Shown here piece by piece: positions 29,957 to 48,751 of a stretch of DNA of 64,000 nt. Location of the stretch: assembly GCA_001942415.1 (NCBI GenBank), contig MKJX01000217.1, positions 1 through 64,000 of the forward strand. Reading direction: 5' to 3'. Position numbers and translations under genes: made by a program. The number at the start of each line of letters is the position of its first letter. Position 1 is the stretch's first letter. The notes beneath the pieces are model-generated. The model did no database searches. It saw only the letters and a list, made by a program, of their open reading frames with translations, and was not told the DNA's origin. The stretch comes from Pseudonocardia sp. CNS-139 (GTDB lineage Bacteria > Actinomycetota > Actinomycetes > Mycobacteriales > Pseudonocardiaceae).

Positions 29957-30860
29957 TTGTCAGCCTCCTTGCGCTGCGAGGGCGGCAGCTGGAACCCCGC
30001 CGCCTCGGCCGCCTCGGCGGAGGCGAACCAGACCTCGGCCTCGGTGCGGGCGTAGAACGAGCTGCCCGGCACGTGGTAGAGCATCGAGTCGCTGTTGCCC
30101 TTCACCGGGAACCCGGCCGGCTGCGACCCGTCGGCCAGCGGCGCGTGGCTCTGCGGCCCGTACGGCCCGCTCTCCTCCGCGTCGGCCTCGCCGGCGATCG
30201 CCTTCGCGACGGACGCCTTGCTCGGCACCGCGATCGGCCCGTCCAGGAAGGCGTCGAGCGCCTCCCGGGTGAACACCACGGCGTCGTTGACGAGCACGTC
30301 GTAGGTGTTGAGCTGGTCCGGCCAGATGAGGTGCACGTTCGGCAGGTTGCGCAGCGACAGCCAGGCCACGTCGTCGCCGCGGCCGACCACCGCGAGCACC
30401 CGCCGGCCGGCGTCGGCGACGACGGTCTCGATCGCCTTGCGCCCCGCCTTCGTGGACGGGGCGTCGCCGGTGACCACCGAGGAGACGACGAAGACCAGCC
30501 CGGCGCGGGCGCGGTCGGAGAGCGCGCCGCGCAGCGCGGCGGCCTTCATCTTCTTCGGGGTGCGCTGGCTGTAGTCGCGCGGCGTGGGGCCGTGGACGAC
30601 GCCACCGCCGGTGAACTGCGGCGCGCGGGTGGAGCCCTGGCGGGCCCGGCCGGTGCCCTTCTGGCGGTACGGCTTCTTGCCGCCACCGCTGACCTCGCCG
30701 CGGGTCTTCGTGTCGTGCGTGCCTGCCGCGCGGCGGCGAGCTGGGCCACGACGACCTGGTGCATCAGCGGGATGCTGGCCGTCACGTCGAAGACGTGGGC
30801 GGGGAGCTCGACGCTGCCGTCGGCCTTGCCCTCGGGGGTCTTGATCTCGACGGAGGTCAC
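29953..30860 (-). CDS. rplD: 50S ribosomal protein L4 (uL4) with C-terminal sunset-like domain (one frameshift)
   Basis: 302 residues after repair, against about 210-225 in most bacteria. N-terminus TSVEIKTPEGKADGSVELPA and, after a lost base near 30724, THDTKTRGEVSGGGKKPYRQ, QKGTGRARQGSTRAPQFTGG, the tunnel loop. The normal fold ends near VVFTREALDAFLDG. A further 100 residues follow: an acidic linker, then GPYGPQSHAPL, GFPVKGN, LYHVPGSSFY, AEVWFASAEAAEAAGF. The same tail ends bL17 in this window. Stop overlaps rplW. Confidence 0.95.
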
Positions 30861-31512
30861 TTGCTACCACCCTTCGCGGCCGTCTTCACCAGCAGCAGGC
30901 CGCCGCGCGGGCCGGGAACGGCACCCTTGATCAGCAGCAGCCCGCGCTCGGAGTCGACCCGGTGGACGGTGAGGTTCTGGGTGGTGACGCGCGCGTTGCC
31001 CATGCGCCCGGCCATGCGCAGGCCCTTGAAGACCCGGCCCGGGGTGGCGCAGCCGCCGATCGAGCCCGGGGAGCGGTGCTTGCGCTGGGTGCCGTGGCTG
31101 TTGCCGAGGCCGGAGAAGCCGTGGCGCTTCATGACACCCGCGGTGCCCTTGCCCTTGCTCGTGCCCACGACGTCGACGACCTGGCCGGCGTCGAACACCT
31201 CTGCGGTGATCTCCTGGCCGACCTCGTACTCGCCGGCGTCGGCGGTGCGCAGCTCGACGACGTGGCGCCGCGGCGTGACGCCCGCCTTCGTGAAGTGGCC
31301 GGTGCGCGGCTTGTTCACCTTGCGCGGGTCGATCGCGCCGTACGCGAGCTGGACGGCGGTGTAGCCGTCCTTCTCCGGGGTACGGACCTGCGTCACCACG
31401 TTGGGGCCCGCCTGGACCACGGTGACCGGGACCACCCGGTTGTCTCGTCGAAGACCTGGGTCATCCCGAGCTTGGTGCCCAGGATCCCGGTGATCTGTCG
31501 TTCAGCAGTCAT
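30857..31512 (-). CDS. rplC: 50S ribosomal protein L3 (uL3), one frameshift
   Basis: 218 residues after repair. MTAERQITGILGTKLGMTQV then FDETNRVVPVTVVQAGPNVV once a lost base near 31440 is restored. The extended loop near the peptidyl transferase centre is visible in GVMKRHGFSGLGNSHGTQRK and HRSPGSIGGCATPGRVFKG. The ATG at 31512 lies 114 bases after rpsJ, a spacer that contains the inverted repeat GCTTGCT-C-AGCAAGC. Confidence 0.95.
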
Positions 31513-31574
31513 CGTCGGTTTGCCCTACGGAATGGACGGTCAGGTGGATGCCCAGCAAGGCCGCAGCGAACGTG

Positions 31575-31589
31575 GCTTGCTCAGCAAGC
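31575..31589. repeat. Short inverted repeat in the rpsJ-rplC spacer
   Basis: GCTTGCT-C-AGCAAGC, 7-base arms. Related GCTCGCAAGCTCGC sequence occurs in the rpsS-rplV spacer (about 28490-28512). Both spacers are about 100 bases, unusual in an otherwise overlapping operon. Function unknown; attenuation, processing or a small dispersed repeat family are options. Confidence 0.4.
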
Positions 31590-31626
31590 GAGTGAGCGAG
31601 AACGCCGCTGGGCGCCGCCTGAGCGT

Positions 31627-31932
31627 TCATTGGATGTTGACGTCGACCGAGGCCGGGAGGTCGATGCGCATGAGCGCGTCGACCGTCTTCGGCGTCGGGT
31701 CGAGGATGTCGATCAGCCGCTTGTGGGTGCGCATCTCGAAGTGCTCGCGCGAGTCCTTGTACTTGTGCGGCGAGCGGATGACGCAGTACACGTTCTTCTC
31801 CGTCGGCAGCGGCACCGGCCCGACGACCCGAGCGCCCGTGCGGGTGACCGTCTCGACGATCTTGCGCGCGGAGGCGTCGATGGCCTCGTGGTCATAGGCC
31901 TTGAGCCTGATGCGGATCTTCTGTCCCGCCAT
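31627..31932 (-). CDS. rpsJ: 30S ribosomal protein S10 (uS10) / NusE
   Basis: Intact, 101 residues: GQKIRIRLKAYDHEAIDASA, RTGARVVGPVPLPTEKNVYC, SPHKYKDSREHFEMRTHKRL. It is the first gene of the S10 operon and also acts as the NusE antitermination factor. The ATG at 31932 is preceded by AGAGGA. Confidence 0.97.
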   Translation of the reverse strand: MAGQKIRIRLKAYDHEAIDASARKIVETVTRTGARVVGPVPLPTEKNVYCVIRSPHKYKDSREHFEMRTHKRLIDILDPTPKTVDALMRIDLPASVDVNIQ

Positions 31933-32002
31933 GGTCGTCGGTCGTCCTCTTCTTCCTGCCGCTCATGTCCGAGTGCTCCGGGTGAGCACACGCGAGGAGC
32001 CC

Positions 32003-32025
32003 GGCCGCACCGTGGAGGTGCGGCC
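32003..32025 (-). promoter_or_regulatory. Leader hairpin upstream of rpsJ
   Basis: GGCCGCACC-GTGGA-GGTGCGGCC: perfect 9-base arms with a 5-base loop, about 70 bases before the rpsJ start on the transcribed strand. S10 operons are often regulated by uL4 binding to the leader; whether this hairpin takes part is inference. Confidence 0.4.
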
Positions 32026-32148
32026 TCCGGTCTCACTCGGCGTGGGCTCCGGTCCACGAGGTCGGGCGTGTCGCGTTGTCCTCGCAGACTGGTCCCCGGA
32101 TCACCCGCGACCCCCTGGGGGTCCGGTGCTCGGGGGCTGGCGCCGGGC

Positions 32149-32181
32149 CCGGTGCGCGCGGAACACGTCCGCGCGCACCGG
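32149..32181. terminator. Strong hairpin terminator downstream of tuf
   Basis: Perfect 14-base arms (CCGGTGCGCGCGGA and complement) around an ACACG loop, about 73 bases after the tuf stop. No U-tract follows, as is usual for GC-rich actinobacteria. Confidence 0.8.
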
Positions 32182-32253
32182 ATCCCTACGCGCAACCCGT
32201 CAAGGATGCCACACGGTGGTGCGGCACCCTCGGCCGGGGGTGTCGTCCGGGTC

Positions 32254-33446
<1,193 letters not shown>

Positions 33447-33551
33447 TTGAGGGTCCTCCTGGACTTGTTTCTTGTCCGCCTTGCTGACGGCCAGGTCGTG
33501 GGTGGGTGCAGGTCGAGCCGCGGACGGTACCCCGTCCGCGGCTCGCGGCGA

Positions 33552-35649
<2,098 letters not shown>

Positions 35650-35696
35650 GGTCTCAGCTCTCTTCCCTCAGCAGGTTGGCGCGGACGGTCGGCCCG

Positions 35697-36167
35697 TCAC
35701 CAGCGGTAGTGGGCGAAGGCCTTGTTGGACTCCGCCATCTTGTGCATGTCCTCGCGCCGCTTGACGCTCGCGCCCAGACCGTTGCTCGCGTCGAGCAGCT
35801 CGTTCATCAGCCGGTCGACCATCGTCTTCTCCCGGCGCTGCGCGGCGAAGCTCACCAGCCAGCGCAGCCCGAGGGTGGTCTGTCGCGGGGTGCGGACCTC
35901 GACCGGCACCTGGTAGGTGGCGCCACCGACCCGGCGGCTGCGCACCTCCAGCGTCGGCTTGACGTTGTCCAGCGCCCGCTTGAGCGTGACGACGGGGTCG
36001 GTGCCGGTCTTCTCCCGGGTGCCCTCCAGCGCCGCGTAGACGATGCGCTCGGCGAGCGAGCGCTTGCCGTCCTTCAGCACCTTGTTCACCAGCTGGGTGA
36101 CCAGCGGCGAGCTGTACACCGGGTCCGAAACGAGCGGCCGCTTCGGCGCAGGGCCCTTCCGAGGCAT
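35697..36167 (-). CDS. rpsG: 30S ribosomal protein S7 (uS7)
   Basis: Intact, 156 residues: MPRKGPAPKRPLVSDPVYSS, VYAALEGTREKTGTDPVVTL and RTPRQTTLGLRWLVSFAAQR. It organises the 30S head and the E site. The ATG shares a base with the rpsL stop. It ends 47 bases before fusA. Confidence 0.97.
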   Translation of the reverse strand: MPRKGPAPKRPLVSDPVYSSPLVTQLVNKVLKDGKRSLAERIVYAALEGTREKTGTDPVVTLKRALDNVKPTLEVRSRRVGGATYQVPVEVRTPRQTTLGLRWLVSFAAQRREKTMVDRLMNELLDASNGLGASVKRREDMHKMAESNKAFAHYRW

Positions 36168-36541
36168 CAGCCCTTCTCCTTCTTCGCTCCGTAGCGGCTG
36201 CGGGACTGCTTGCGGTTGCGGACACCCTGGGTGTCCAGCGAACCGCGGATGATCTTGTAGCGGACGCCGGGCAGGTCCTTCACCCGGCCACCGCGCACCA
36301 GCACGATCGAGTGCTCCTGGAGGTTGTGACCCTCACCCGGGATGTAGGCCGTGACCTCGATGTCGCTGCTGAGCCGCACGCGCGCGACCTTGCGCAGCGC
36401 GGAGTTCGGCTTCTTGGGCGTCGTGGTGTACACGCGCGTGCACACCCCGCGGCGCTGGGGACTCCCCTTGAGCGCTGCGGTCTTGGTCTTGCCGACCTTG
36501 TCCTGACGGCCCTTGCGGACCAGCTGCTGGATCGTGGGCAT
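36167..36541 (-). CDS. rpsL: 30S ribosomal protein S12 (uS12)
   Basis: Intact, 124 residues: MPTIQQLVRKGRQDKVGKTK, SPQRRGVCTRVYTTTPKKPN, VLVRGGRVKDLPGVRYKIIR. Lys43 and Lys88, whose substitution gives streptomycin resistance in mycobacteria, are wild type here. uS12 monitors decoding. First gene of the str operon. Confidence 0.98.
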   Translation of the reverse strand: MPTIQQLVRKGRQDKVGKTKTAALKGSPQRRGVCTRVYTTTPKKPNSALRKVARVRLSSDIEVTAYIPGEGHNLQEHSIVLVRGGRVKDLPGVRYKIIRGSLDTQGVRNRKQSRSRYGAKKEKG

Positions 36542-36818
36542 GAACCGTCTGCTTCTTCCCGTCGGTGGCGCTGTCTGGTGCTGGTGGTGCTTCTGGTCGT
36601 GCGGTGGCAGGTGGTCCTGCCAGGCGACGGAGTCTTCCCCACCGCCCCCCGAGGTCGGGCGTGTCCCGAGATCGGACGTGCTGCTGCCCGGGCACCGTTC
36701 GTCGAGATCGGGGACCTCACGGGGGCCATGGGCCTGTGCATCCTCTGTCAATCTCCACACCGGGAAATTGCCAGCTGGGCACACAGATCGGCCCGACCGT
36801 GGTCGAGCGCAAGACAAC

Positions 36819-36848
36819 AGGGTACCCGCCCCGTCGGAGCACGGTCAA
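36819..36848 (-). promoter_or_regulatory. Predicted sigma-A type promoter of the str operon
   Basis: The minus strand reads TTGACC (36843-36848), an 18-base spacer and TACCCT (36819-36824). This is the best -35/-10 pair in the gap upstream of rpsL and would give a leader of about 270 nt. Confidence 0.65.
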
Positions 36849-37018
36849 AACGGGTCGTCGTCTGCGTCAGTCGGTACGGGCAGAGTGCCGCATGCCTGGC
36901 GCGCCCGCAAGAGGACGCACCCGTTCGCCGCTCGGAGACTTCCACTCGTCGCAGGCGACGAAACTTACAACGCGTGCCCTCGCCGGGTGATTCCCGCTCC
37001 GCCGGCGCCGGGAACGGC

Positions 37019-37063
37019 GACGGGGCCGGGCCCCGCGCGGTGTGCGCGGGACCCGGCCCCGTC
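37019..37063. terminator. Terminator hairpin downstream of rpoC
   Basis: 12-base arms GACGGGGCCGGG/CCCGGCCCCGTC, a single C-A mismatch, 7 more paired bases CCCGCGC/GCGCGGG and a GGTGT loop. It begins about 25 bases after the rpoC stop, separating rpoBC from the str operon. Confidence 0.85.
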
Positions 37064-37086
37064 GGGTCGAGCAGGACTCGCCTCGG

Positions 37087-41006
<3,920 letters not shown>

Positions 41007-41047
41007 TTAGTGTCCTCTGTTCCTTCGTAAGTCGGCTCGGAGCAGCG

Positions 41048-44574
<3,527 letters not shown>

Positions 44575-44833
44575 GATGCGTCCTTCCGAGAACTGCGCTC
44601 TCGTCTGGCGGGCACCGGCCCCCGCGCGCTACCGTCTGCTCGTCCGACCCGGGCGGGAGGTCCGGGTCGAGCGGGCTCGCGGAACGTGGGTCCGAGGCAC
44701 GCCGTCAGTTGTCATGACGCAGCCACCGACCGAGGAGGCGTCCGGTGAGGGACCCTCCCTGGACTCCCCTGCGGGCGGAACGAACCCTCTGAGGCGCGCA
44801 CGGCGTGGCTGGACGGAGGCAGCGCAAAGAGGC

Positions 44834-44862
44834 AGTCTAGCTGCAAACGCAGCCGCTGTCGA
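44834..44862 (-). promoter_or_regulatory. Predicted promoter of rpoBC
   Basis: The minus strand reads TCGACA (44857-44862), a 17-base spacer, then TAGACT (44834-44839). Both hexamers are close to the housekeeping sigma consensus. Transcription would start near 44827. Confidence 0.65.
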
Positions 44863-45181
44863 GACAGGTCGCCGAGACAACCATCGAGACCTAAGAGTGA
44901 CCTTTCCGCCTCACCGCGTCAAGACTCTACGCGTCGGTAAGTGGTCCTTTTTCGCGGGACGACCGGGGCGGACTGCCTGATCAGCGCCTTGCCGACCGCT
45001 CGGCGCTCGTCTCCCACACCTTCGGGTGATCGTCGCTCAGCGTGGCCCGCCGGCTCCGGGCCACCGGGACGCCACCCGGCGGACACCGCGGTGACGTCTC
45101 GCACCGTCCCGGCGGACACCGCGGGGCGCACACCGATCCACCCGATCGTGCGTCATCCGGGCGCCCCGCGGGCGCGCACGA

Positions 45182-45217
45182 CGAAGGGGCGGCACCCGTT
45201 CGGGTACCGCCCCTTCG
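45182..45217. terminator. Terminator hairpin downstream of rplL
   Basis: 17-base arms (CGAAGGGGCGGCACCCG and CGGGTACCGCCCCTTCG, one mismatch) with a TT loop, 21 bases after the rplL stop. It separates rplJL from rpoBC. Confidence 0.85.
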
Positions 45218-45237
45218 CGCCGTTCGAGCGGCGCGGG

Positions 45238-45627
45238 TCAGCTCAGGCTGACCTTGGCGCCGGCCTCTTCGAGCTTGGTCTTCGCGGCGTCGGCCGCGTC
45301 CTTGGCGATGCCCTCCAGGATCGGCTTCGGGGCCGACTCCACGAGGTCCTTCGCCTCCTTGAGGCCGAGACCGGAGACGAGCTCGCGGACGACCTTGATG
45401 ACCTGGATCTTCTTGTCGCCGGCGGCCTCGAGGACGACGTTGAACTCGTCCTTCTCCTCCTCGGCCGGGGCGGCGGCAGCGGCGGCACCCGGGGCGGCGG
45501 CGACGGCGACCGGAGCCGCCGCGGTGACGTCGAAGGTCTCCTCGAACTTCTTCACGAACTCCGACAGCTCGATGAGCGTGAGCTCCTTGAAGGCGTCGAG
45601 CAGCTCGTCGGTGGACAGCTTGGCCAT
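45238..45627 (-). CDS. rplL: 50S ribosomal protein L7/L12 (bL12)
   Basis: Intact, 129 residues. N-terminal dimerisation part AKLSTDELLDAFKELTLIEL, an Ala-rich hinge, and the C-terminal factor-binding domain EKDEFNVVLEAAGDKKIQVI, VVRELVSGLGLKEAKDLVES. It recruits translation GTPases to the stalk. It is 37 bases from rplJ. Confidence 0.98.
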   Translation of the reverse strand: MAKLSTDELLDAFKELTLIELSEFVKKFEETFDVTAAAPVAVAAAPGAAAAAAPAEEEKDEFNVVLEAAGDKKIQVIKVVRELVSGLGLKEAKDLVESAPKPILEGIAKDAADAAKTKLEEAGAKVSLS

Positions 45628-45664
45628 GGTGGTTCCTCTTTCGGGTGGTGCGGTACGGGGGTGG

Positions 45665-46231
45665 TCAGCTCGCGGCGTCGGTGCTCTGGGCGGCCTCGGC
45701 CGGGGCCGCGCCGCCCTCCTCCGCGCGCTTGTCGGCGAGCGCCTGGGCCAGGCGGGCCACCTGCGACGCCGGAGCGGCGAACAGGCCGGCGGCCTTCGCC
45801 ATCGTCGCCTTCATCGCGCCGGCTGCCTTGGCCAGCAGGACCTCACGCGACTCGAGGTCGGCGAGCCGGTTGACCTCGTCGACGGTGAGCGGGCGGCCGT
45901 CCATGAAGCCGCCCTTGATCACGAGGCCCTGGTTGGCCTTCGCGAACTCGCGCAGCGCCTTGGCGGCGTCGACGGGCTCGCCCGTGATGAAGGTGATCGC
46001 CGTCGGGCCGACGAGAATCTCGTCGAGCCCCTCGATCCCGGCGTCCGCGGCCGCGCGCTTCACCAGCGTGTTCTTCGCCACGCGGTAGGTCGCGCCGTCG
46101 CCGAGCGACCGGCGCAGCGTCGTGAGCTGCGACATCGTCAGGCCGCGGTACTCGGTGACCACCGAGGCGGACGCGTCGCGGAACTTCTCGGCGATCTCCG
46201 CGACCGCCGTGACCTTGTCGGGTCGGGCCAT
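45665..46231 (-). CDS. rplJ: 50S ribosomal protein L10 (uL10)
   Basis: Intact, 188 residues. MARPDKVTAVAEIAEKFRDA, VTEYRGLTMSQLTTLRRSLG and YRVAKNTLVKRAAADAGIEG form the rRNA-binding domain; the Ala-rich C-terminal helix binds bL12 dimers. The upstream leader is long and can fold, suggesting L10-type autoregulation. Confidence 0.97.
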   Translation of the reverse strand: MARPDKVTAVAEIAEKFRDASASVVTEYRGLTMSQLTTLRRSLGDGATYRVAKNTLVKRAAADAGIEGLDEILVGPTAITFITGEPVDAAKALREFAKANQGLVIKGGFMDGRPLTVDEVNRLADLESREVLLAKAAGAMKATMAKAAGLFAAPASQVARLAQALADKRAEEGGAAPAEAAQSTDAAS

Positions 46232-46457
46232 CCTCGCCTCCTCTCTCGTGGTCGTGGGGACGTGCGTACGTCCACCGGCGACGGACCGGAGAAAGAACGA
46301 ACGCCCCGGCGCAGGAGCGCACGGGGCGTGGCGGACGGCGCGCGACAGCGCACCTCGCGATGACCTCGTCCTCCTGCGCGGGCCGCCCGCTCTCGCGGAC
46401 CTTCGTGCATCCGGGGATGCAGACCTGCGGTCTTCGGTGGAACCGCGATCCAGGGTA
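46232..46457 (-). promoter_or_regulatory. Candidate L10-type leader and promoter of rplJL
   Basis: A -10-like TACCCT lies at 46452-46457 on the minus strand. The following 220-nt leader contains GAAGACCGCAGGTCTGC, GGATGCACGAAGGTCCGCGA and GCCCGCGCAGGAGG, short complementary segments like those of L10 leaders, where uL10-bL12 binds and represses its own mRNA. The assignment comes from position and motif resemblance only. Confidence 0.45.
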
Positions 46458-46493
46458 CGCGAGGCGCGGCGGCGCCGGCGAACCGGGCCGGGC

Positions 46494-47424
46494 TCAGCGC
46501 GGGACGACCGCCGCGATCTTCCAGCGGCCGTCGACCTTCTCGCCCGTGACGGTCAGGCGGCCGGCCGCCGCGAGCTGGCGGCTCTCCGCGTCCGGGGCCG
46601 CGCGGGTGGCCTGCTGGTCGACGAACGCCACGAGCACGGCGTGGTCGCCGGTCAGCTCCTTCACCGCGGACAGCGTGACCGTCGCCGACACGATCGCCTG
46701 CTGCTCCGGCGCCCGCCTGCGCACCTCCGCGAAGAGCCGGTCGAACTCCGCGGCGAACTCGGGCGTGATCACGTCGCGGGCCGCGCGCTCGTTCTCGTCG
46801 AGGCGGGCGAAGTCGAAGGAGTAGACGGTCTCCAGCGCGTCGGAGAGCTGCCCGGTCGCTCGGCCGTGCCCGCGACGTCGACGAGCGCGGTGTTGCTCGC
46901 CGTCGCGTGCTGCGGACGCTCGTGTCGAGCACGCCGAACGCCACCGCGAGGACGATGAGCAGCACGAACGCGCCGGCCAGCAGCGGCACCGGCCGGAGCA
47001 GGCCGCCGACGGACGGCGGGCGCGGCTCCCGGGACGGCTCCGCCTCATCGGCGACGGGCTCGGCGCGCAGCTCGGAGAGGTCGAGGACGGCGGTGTCGAA
47101 CGTCGCCGGGTCGACGAGTGGCAGGGCCTCGGTCTCGAGGCCGGCCTCGGGGTCGTCGGGCTCCTCGCGGGCGGCGGGGCGGGGTGCCGGGCGGGTCGGG
47201 GTGGCCTTGTCGGCGGCCGGGCGGCCGGGGATCGCCACCGCGGGTCGCAGGGCCTGGGTAGGCGACTCCAGCGCGGCGGGGCGGGGGCGGTCGGGGGCCG
47301 AGCCGTTCGCTTCCCGTGTGTCGGTGTCCGGGCGAGCCGCGCGGGCCGCAGCCGGGCGGCCGGGTGCAACGCGGTCGGTGGCCTCGCGCTTCTCGGCCGG
47401 CACGGTCGCCGGCCGGACGGTCAC
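46494..47424 (-). CDS. Mce-associated membrane protein (Mam type), two frameshifts
   Basis: A long low-complexity cytosolic N-terminus precedes one membrane helix (LLAGAFVLLIVLAVAFGVLD) and an NTF2-like extracytoplasmic domain: DALETVYSFDFARLDENERA, RDVITPEFAAEFDRLFAEVR, VLVAFVDQQATR, GRWKIAAVVPR. Two bases are missing near 46895 and 46867. GTG at 47424 overlaps the stop of the preceding ORF by 4 bases, but the two may in fact be one gene interrupted by an error, because Mam proteins usually carry such a disordered N-terminus. Mam proteins stabilise Mce transporters. Confidence 0.65.
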
Positions 47425-48128
47425 GGGCCGCGACGGTCGCCGGCCGGACGGTCACGGGCCGCACGGTCCGCGGTGCTCTCCGCCGGACGAGCCGCATCGG
47501 GCCGGTCGGCTGCGGCCCGACCCGCGGTCGCACGGTCCGCGGCAGGCGGGGCCGGCCTCGCGCGGTCCCCCGCCGATCCAGCAGCTCCTGCACGGTCCGG
47601 CGCGGTGCCGGCCTGGCCGGTGGCGGACCGGTCCGTGTTGACCCAGTCGAGAAGGACCCGGTCGGCCGCCGGACCTTCCACGCCCGCGCGCTCGCGACCC
47701 GGACGGTCGGCGCCCGCACGGCCTGTCGCGCCGCCGCGGCCACCGGCCGGACGCTCCCCACCTGCGGGGTCGGGCGCCGAGCCGTCGGCCTGGTCCGCGC
47801 CGCCGGCGGCCCGGGGATCGGGCGCCGGCTCCTCCACGTCCGCAGCTTCCGCATCCGCTCGATCGGCGGCCGCGGTGTCCGGAGCACGGGAGCCCGGCGC
47901 GTCCAGTGCGGCGGCCGCCGTGCGGCCGAGGGACGGACGTCCGCCGTCGCCGGTCTCCGCGGTCCCCTCGGACGGGAGCCGGCCGGGCGTGGCCGGTTCG
48001 GTGGGCTCGGCGAGCGGGTCCTCGGCGAAGGCGGCGGGGCGTCGCTTGGCCGCCGAGGTCAGCCCGGCCACGCGGGGCCGGCGCGGCTTTCCGCCCTTGG
48101 CCTTGGGGCTGCGGGGACGCGGTGGCAT
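47421..48128 (-). CDS. Low-complexity ORF, probably N-terminal part of the Mce-associated protein
   Basis: 235 residues, highly rich in Arg, Ala, Asp, Pro and Gly, starting MPPRPRSPKAKGGKPRRPRV AGL and ending in imperfect repeats of DRAARDRPAGDR. No fold or membrane segment is seen. The basic start resembles the N-terminus of Mce-associated membrane proteins. A one-base error within the repeats would fuse it to the downstream ORF to give a single protein of about 545 residues. As a separate gene its function is unknown. Confidence 0.5.
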   Translation of the reverse strand: MPPRPRSPKAKGGKPRRPRVAGLTSAAKRRPAAFAEDPLAEPTEPATPGRLPSEGTAETGDGGRPSLGRTAAAALDAPGSRAPDTAAADRADAEAADVEEPAPDPRAAGGADQADGSAPDPAGGERPAGGRGGATGRAGADRPGRERAGVEGPAADRVLLDWVNTDRSATGQAGTAPDRAGAAGSAGDRARPAPPAADRATAGRAAADRPDAARPAESTADRAARDRPAGDRRGP

Positions 48129-48144
48129 GGCGCTCGCCTCCTGC

Positions 48145-48720
48145 TCAGCTCGACGGGGTGCGGACGGGGGCGACCCGGCTGGCGCGCCAGCCCTCGGCGG
48201 TGCGGGTCATCTCCAGCTGGAGCCGCTGGCGGGTGACCACCGGGTCCTGCCCCTCGGGGCGGACCTCGACGTCCAGCCCGACGAGCACCCGCGCGATCCC
48301 GGCGCGGACGTCCAGCTCGGCGACGGCGGCGTCCTGCACGGTCGCGACGGTGACCCGGCGGGCCTCGGTGACGACCTGCTCGTACTCGCCGCGGTTGGCC
48401 CGGAACTCCTCCAGCAGCGCGCCGGTGGACGTCTGCTCCCAGAGGTCGAGGCCGGCGGCGACGTTGCGGTAGTCGAGGCTGTTGAGGTTGATCGCGGCCT
48501 GGCGGGCGTCCATGAGGACGGTCTCCCGGTCGGCGGCCAGCTCGATGCCCTCGTCGTTCAGCGCGAGCACCCACCGGGCGCCGAAGAACAGCGCGGCGAC
48601 GGCGGCCAACGCCACGAGCGCGACCAGCGCGGTGACCGGGCTGACCGCGGGCAGCCGCCGGCCGAGCCCACCGGGCCCGGGCTTCGTGCTGTTGTCCGTC
48701 GGCCTGTCGAGGACGGTCAT
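48145..48720 (-). CDS. Mce-associated membrane protein (single-pass, NTF2-like)
   Basis: Intact, 191 residues. A Pro/Gly-rich N-terminus, one membrane helix (VTALVALVALAAVAALFFGA, residues 29-48), then an extracytoplasmic domain: VLMDARQAAINLNSLDYRNV, GLDLWEQTSTGALLEEFRAN, EVRPEGQDPVVTRQRLQLEM. This matches the small VirB8/NTF2-like proteins encoded after mceF. Likely role: stabilising or assembling the Mce lipid transporter. Confidence 0.8.
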   Translation of the reverse strand: MTVLDRPTDNSTKPGPGGLGRRLPAVSPVTALVALVALAAVAALFFGARWVLALNDEGIELAADRETVLMDARQAAINLNSLDYRNVAAGLDLWEQTSTGALLEEFRANRGEYEQVVTEARRVTVATVQDAAVAELDVRAGIARVLVGLDVEVRPEGQDPVVTRQRLQLEMTRTAEGWRASRVAPVRTPSS

Positions 48721-48751
48721 GCGGCTCTCCGTCGGGTCGGGGGCGGACCGA

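Larger units (their letters stand above)
31933..32253. other. Intergenic leader between tuf and rpsJ
   Basis: 321 bases, no gene. It holds the tuf terminator hairpin (32149-32181), a second perfect hairpin (GACCCCC-T-GGGGGTC near 32109-32123) and a third with 9-base arms (32003-32025) close to rpsJ. The promoter of the S10 operon must lie here or upstream, but I could not identify convincing -35/-10 boxes. The hairpins upstream of rpsJ may form an autoregulatory leader. Confidence 0.6.
36542..37086. other. Intergenic region between rpoC and rpsL
   Basis: 545 bases with no gene. It contains the rpoBC terminator (37019-37063), a good promoter for the str operon (36819-36848) and a possible second one, TTGCGG-N17-CACTCT on the minus strand (36882-36910). 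The roughly 280 bases from the promoter to rpsL form a long untranslated leader. Confidence 0.7.
44575..45237. other. Intergenic region between rplL and rpoB
   Basis: 663 bases, no gene. It holds the rplJL terminator (45182-45217) and the rpoB promoter (44834-44862). A second candidate, TTGACG at 44917-44922 with CACTCT 17 bases downstream (44894-44899), lies about 60 bases further upstream. The region near 44840-44950 is less GC-rich than the rest, as expected for promoters. The leader to rpoB is about 250 nt. Confidence 0.7.

Noticed and set aside
31933..32253. tRNA or small RNA gene between tuf and rpsJ
   Set aside because: The hairpins do not fit a cloverleaf and no CCA or anticodon arm could be found.
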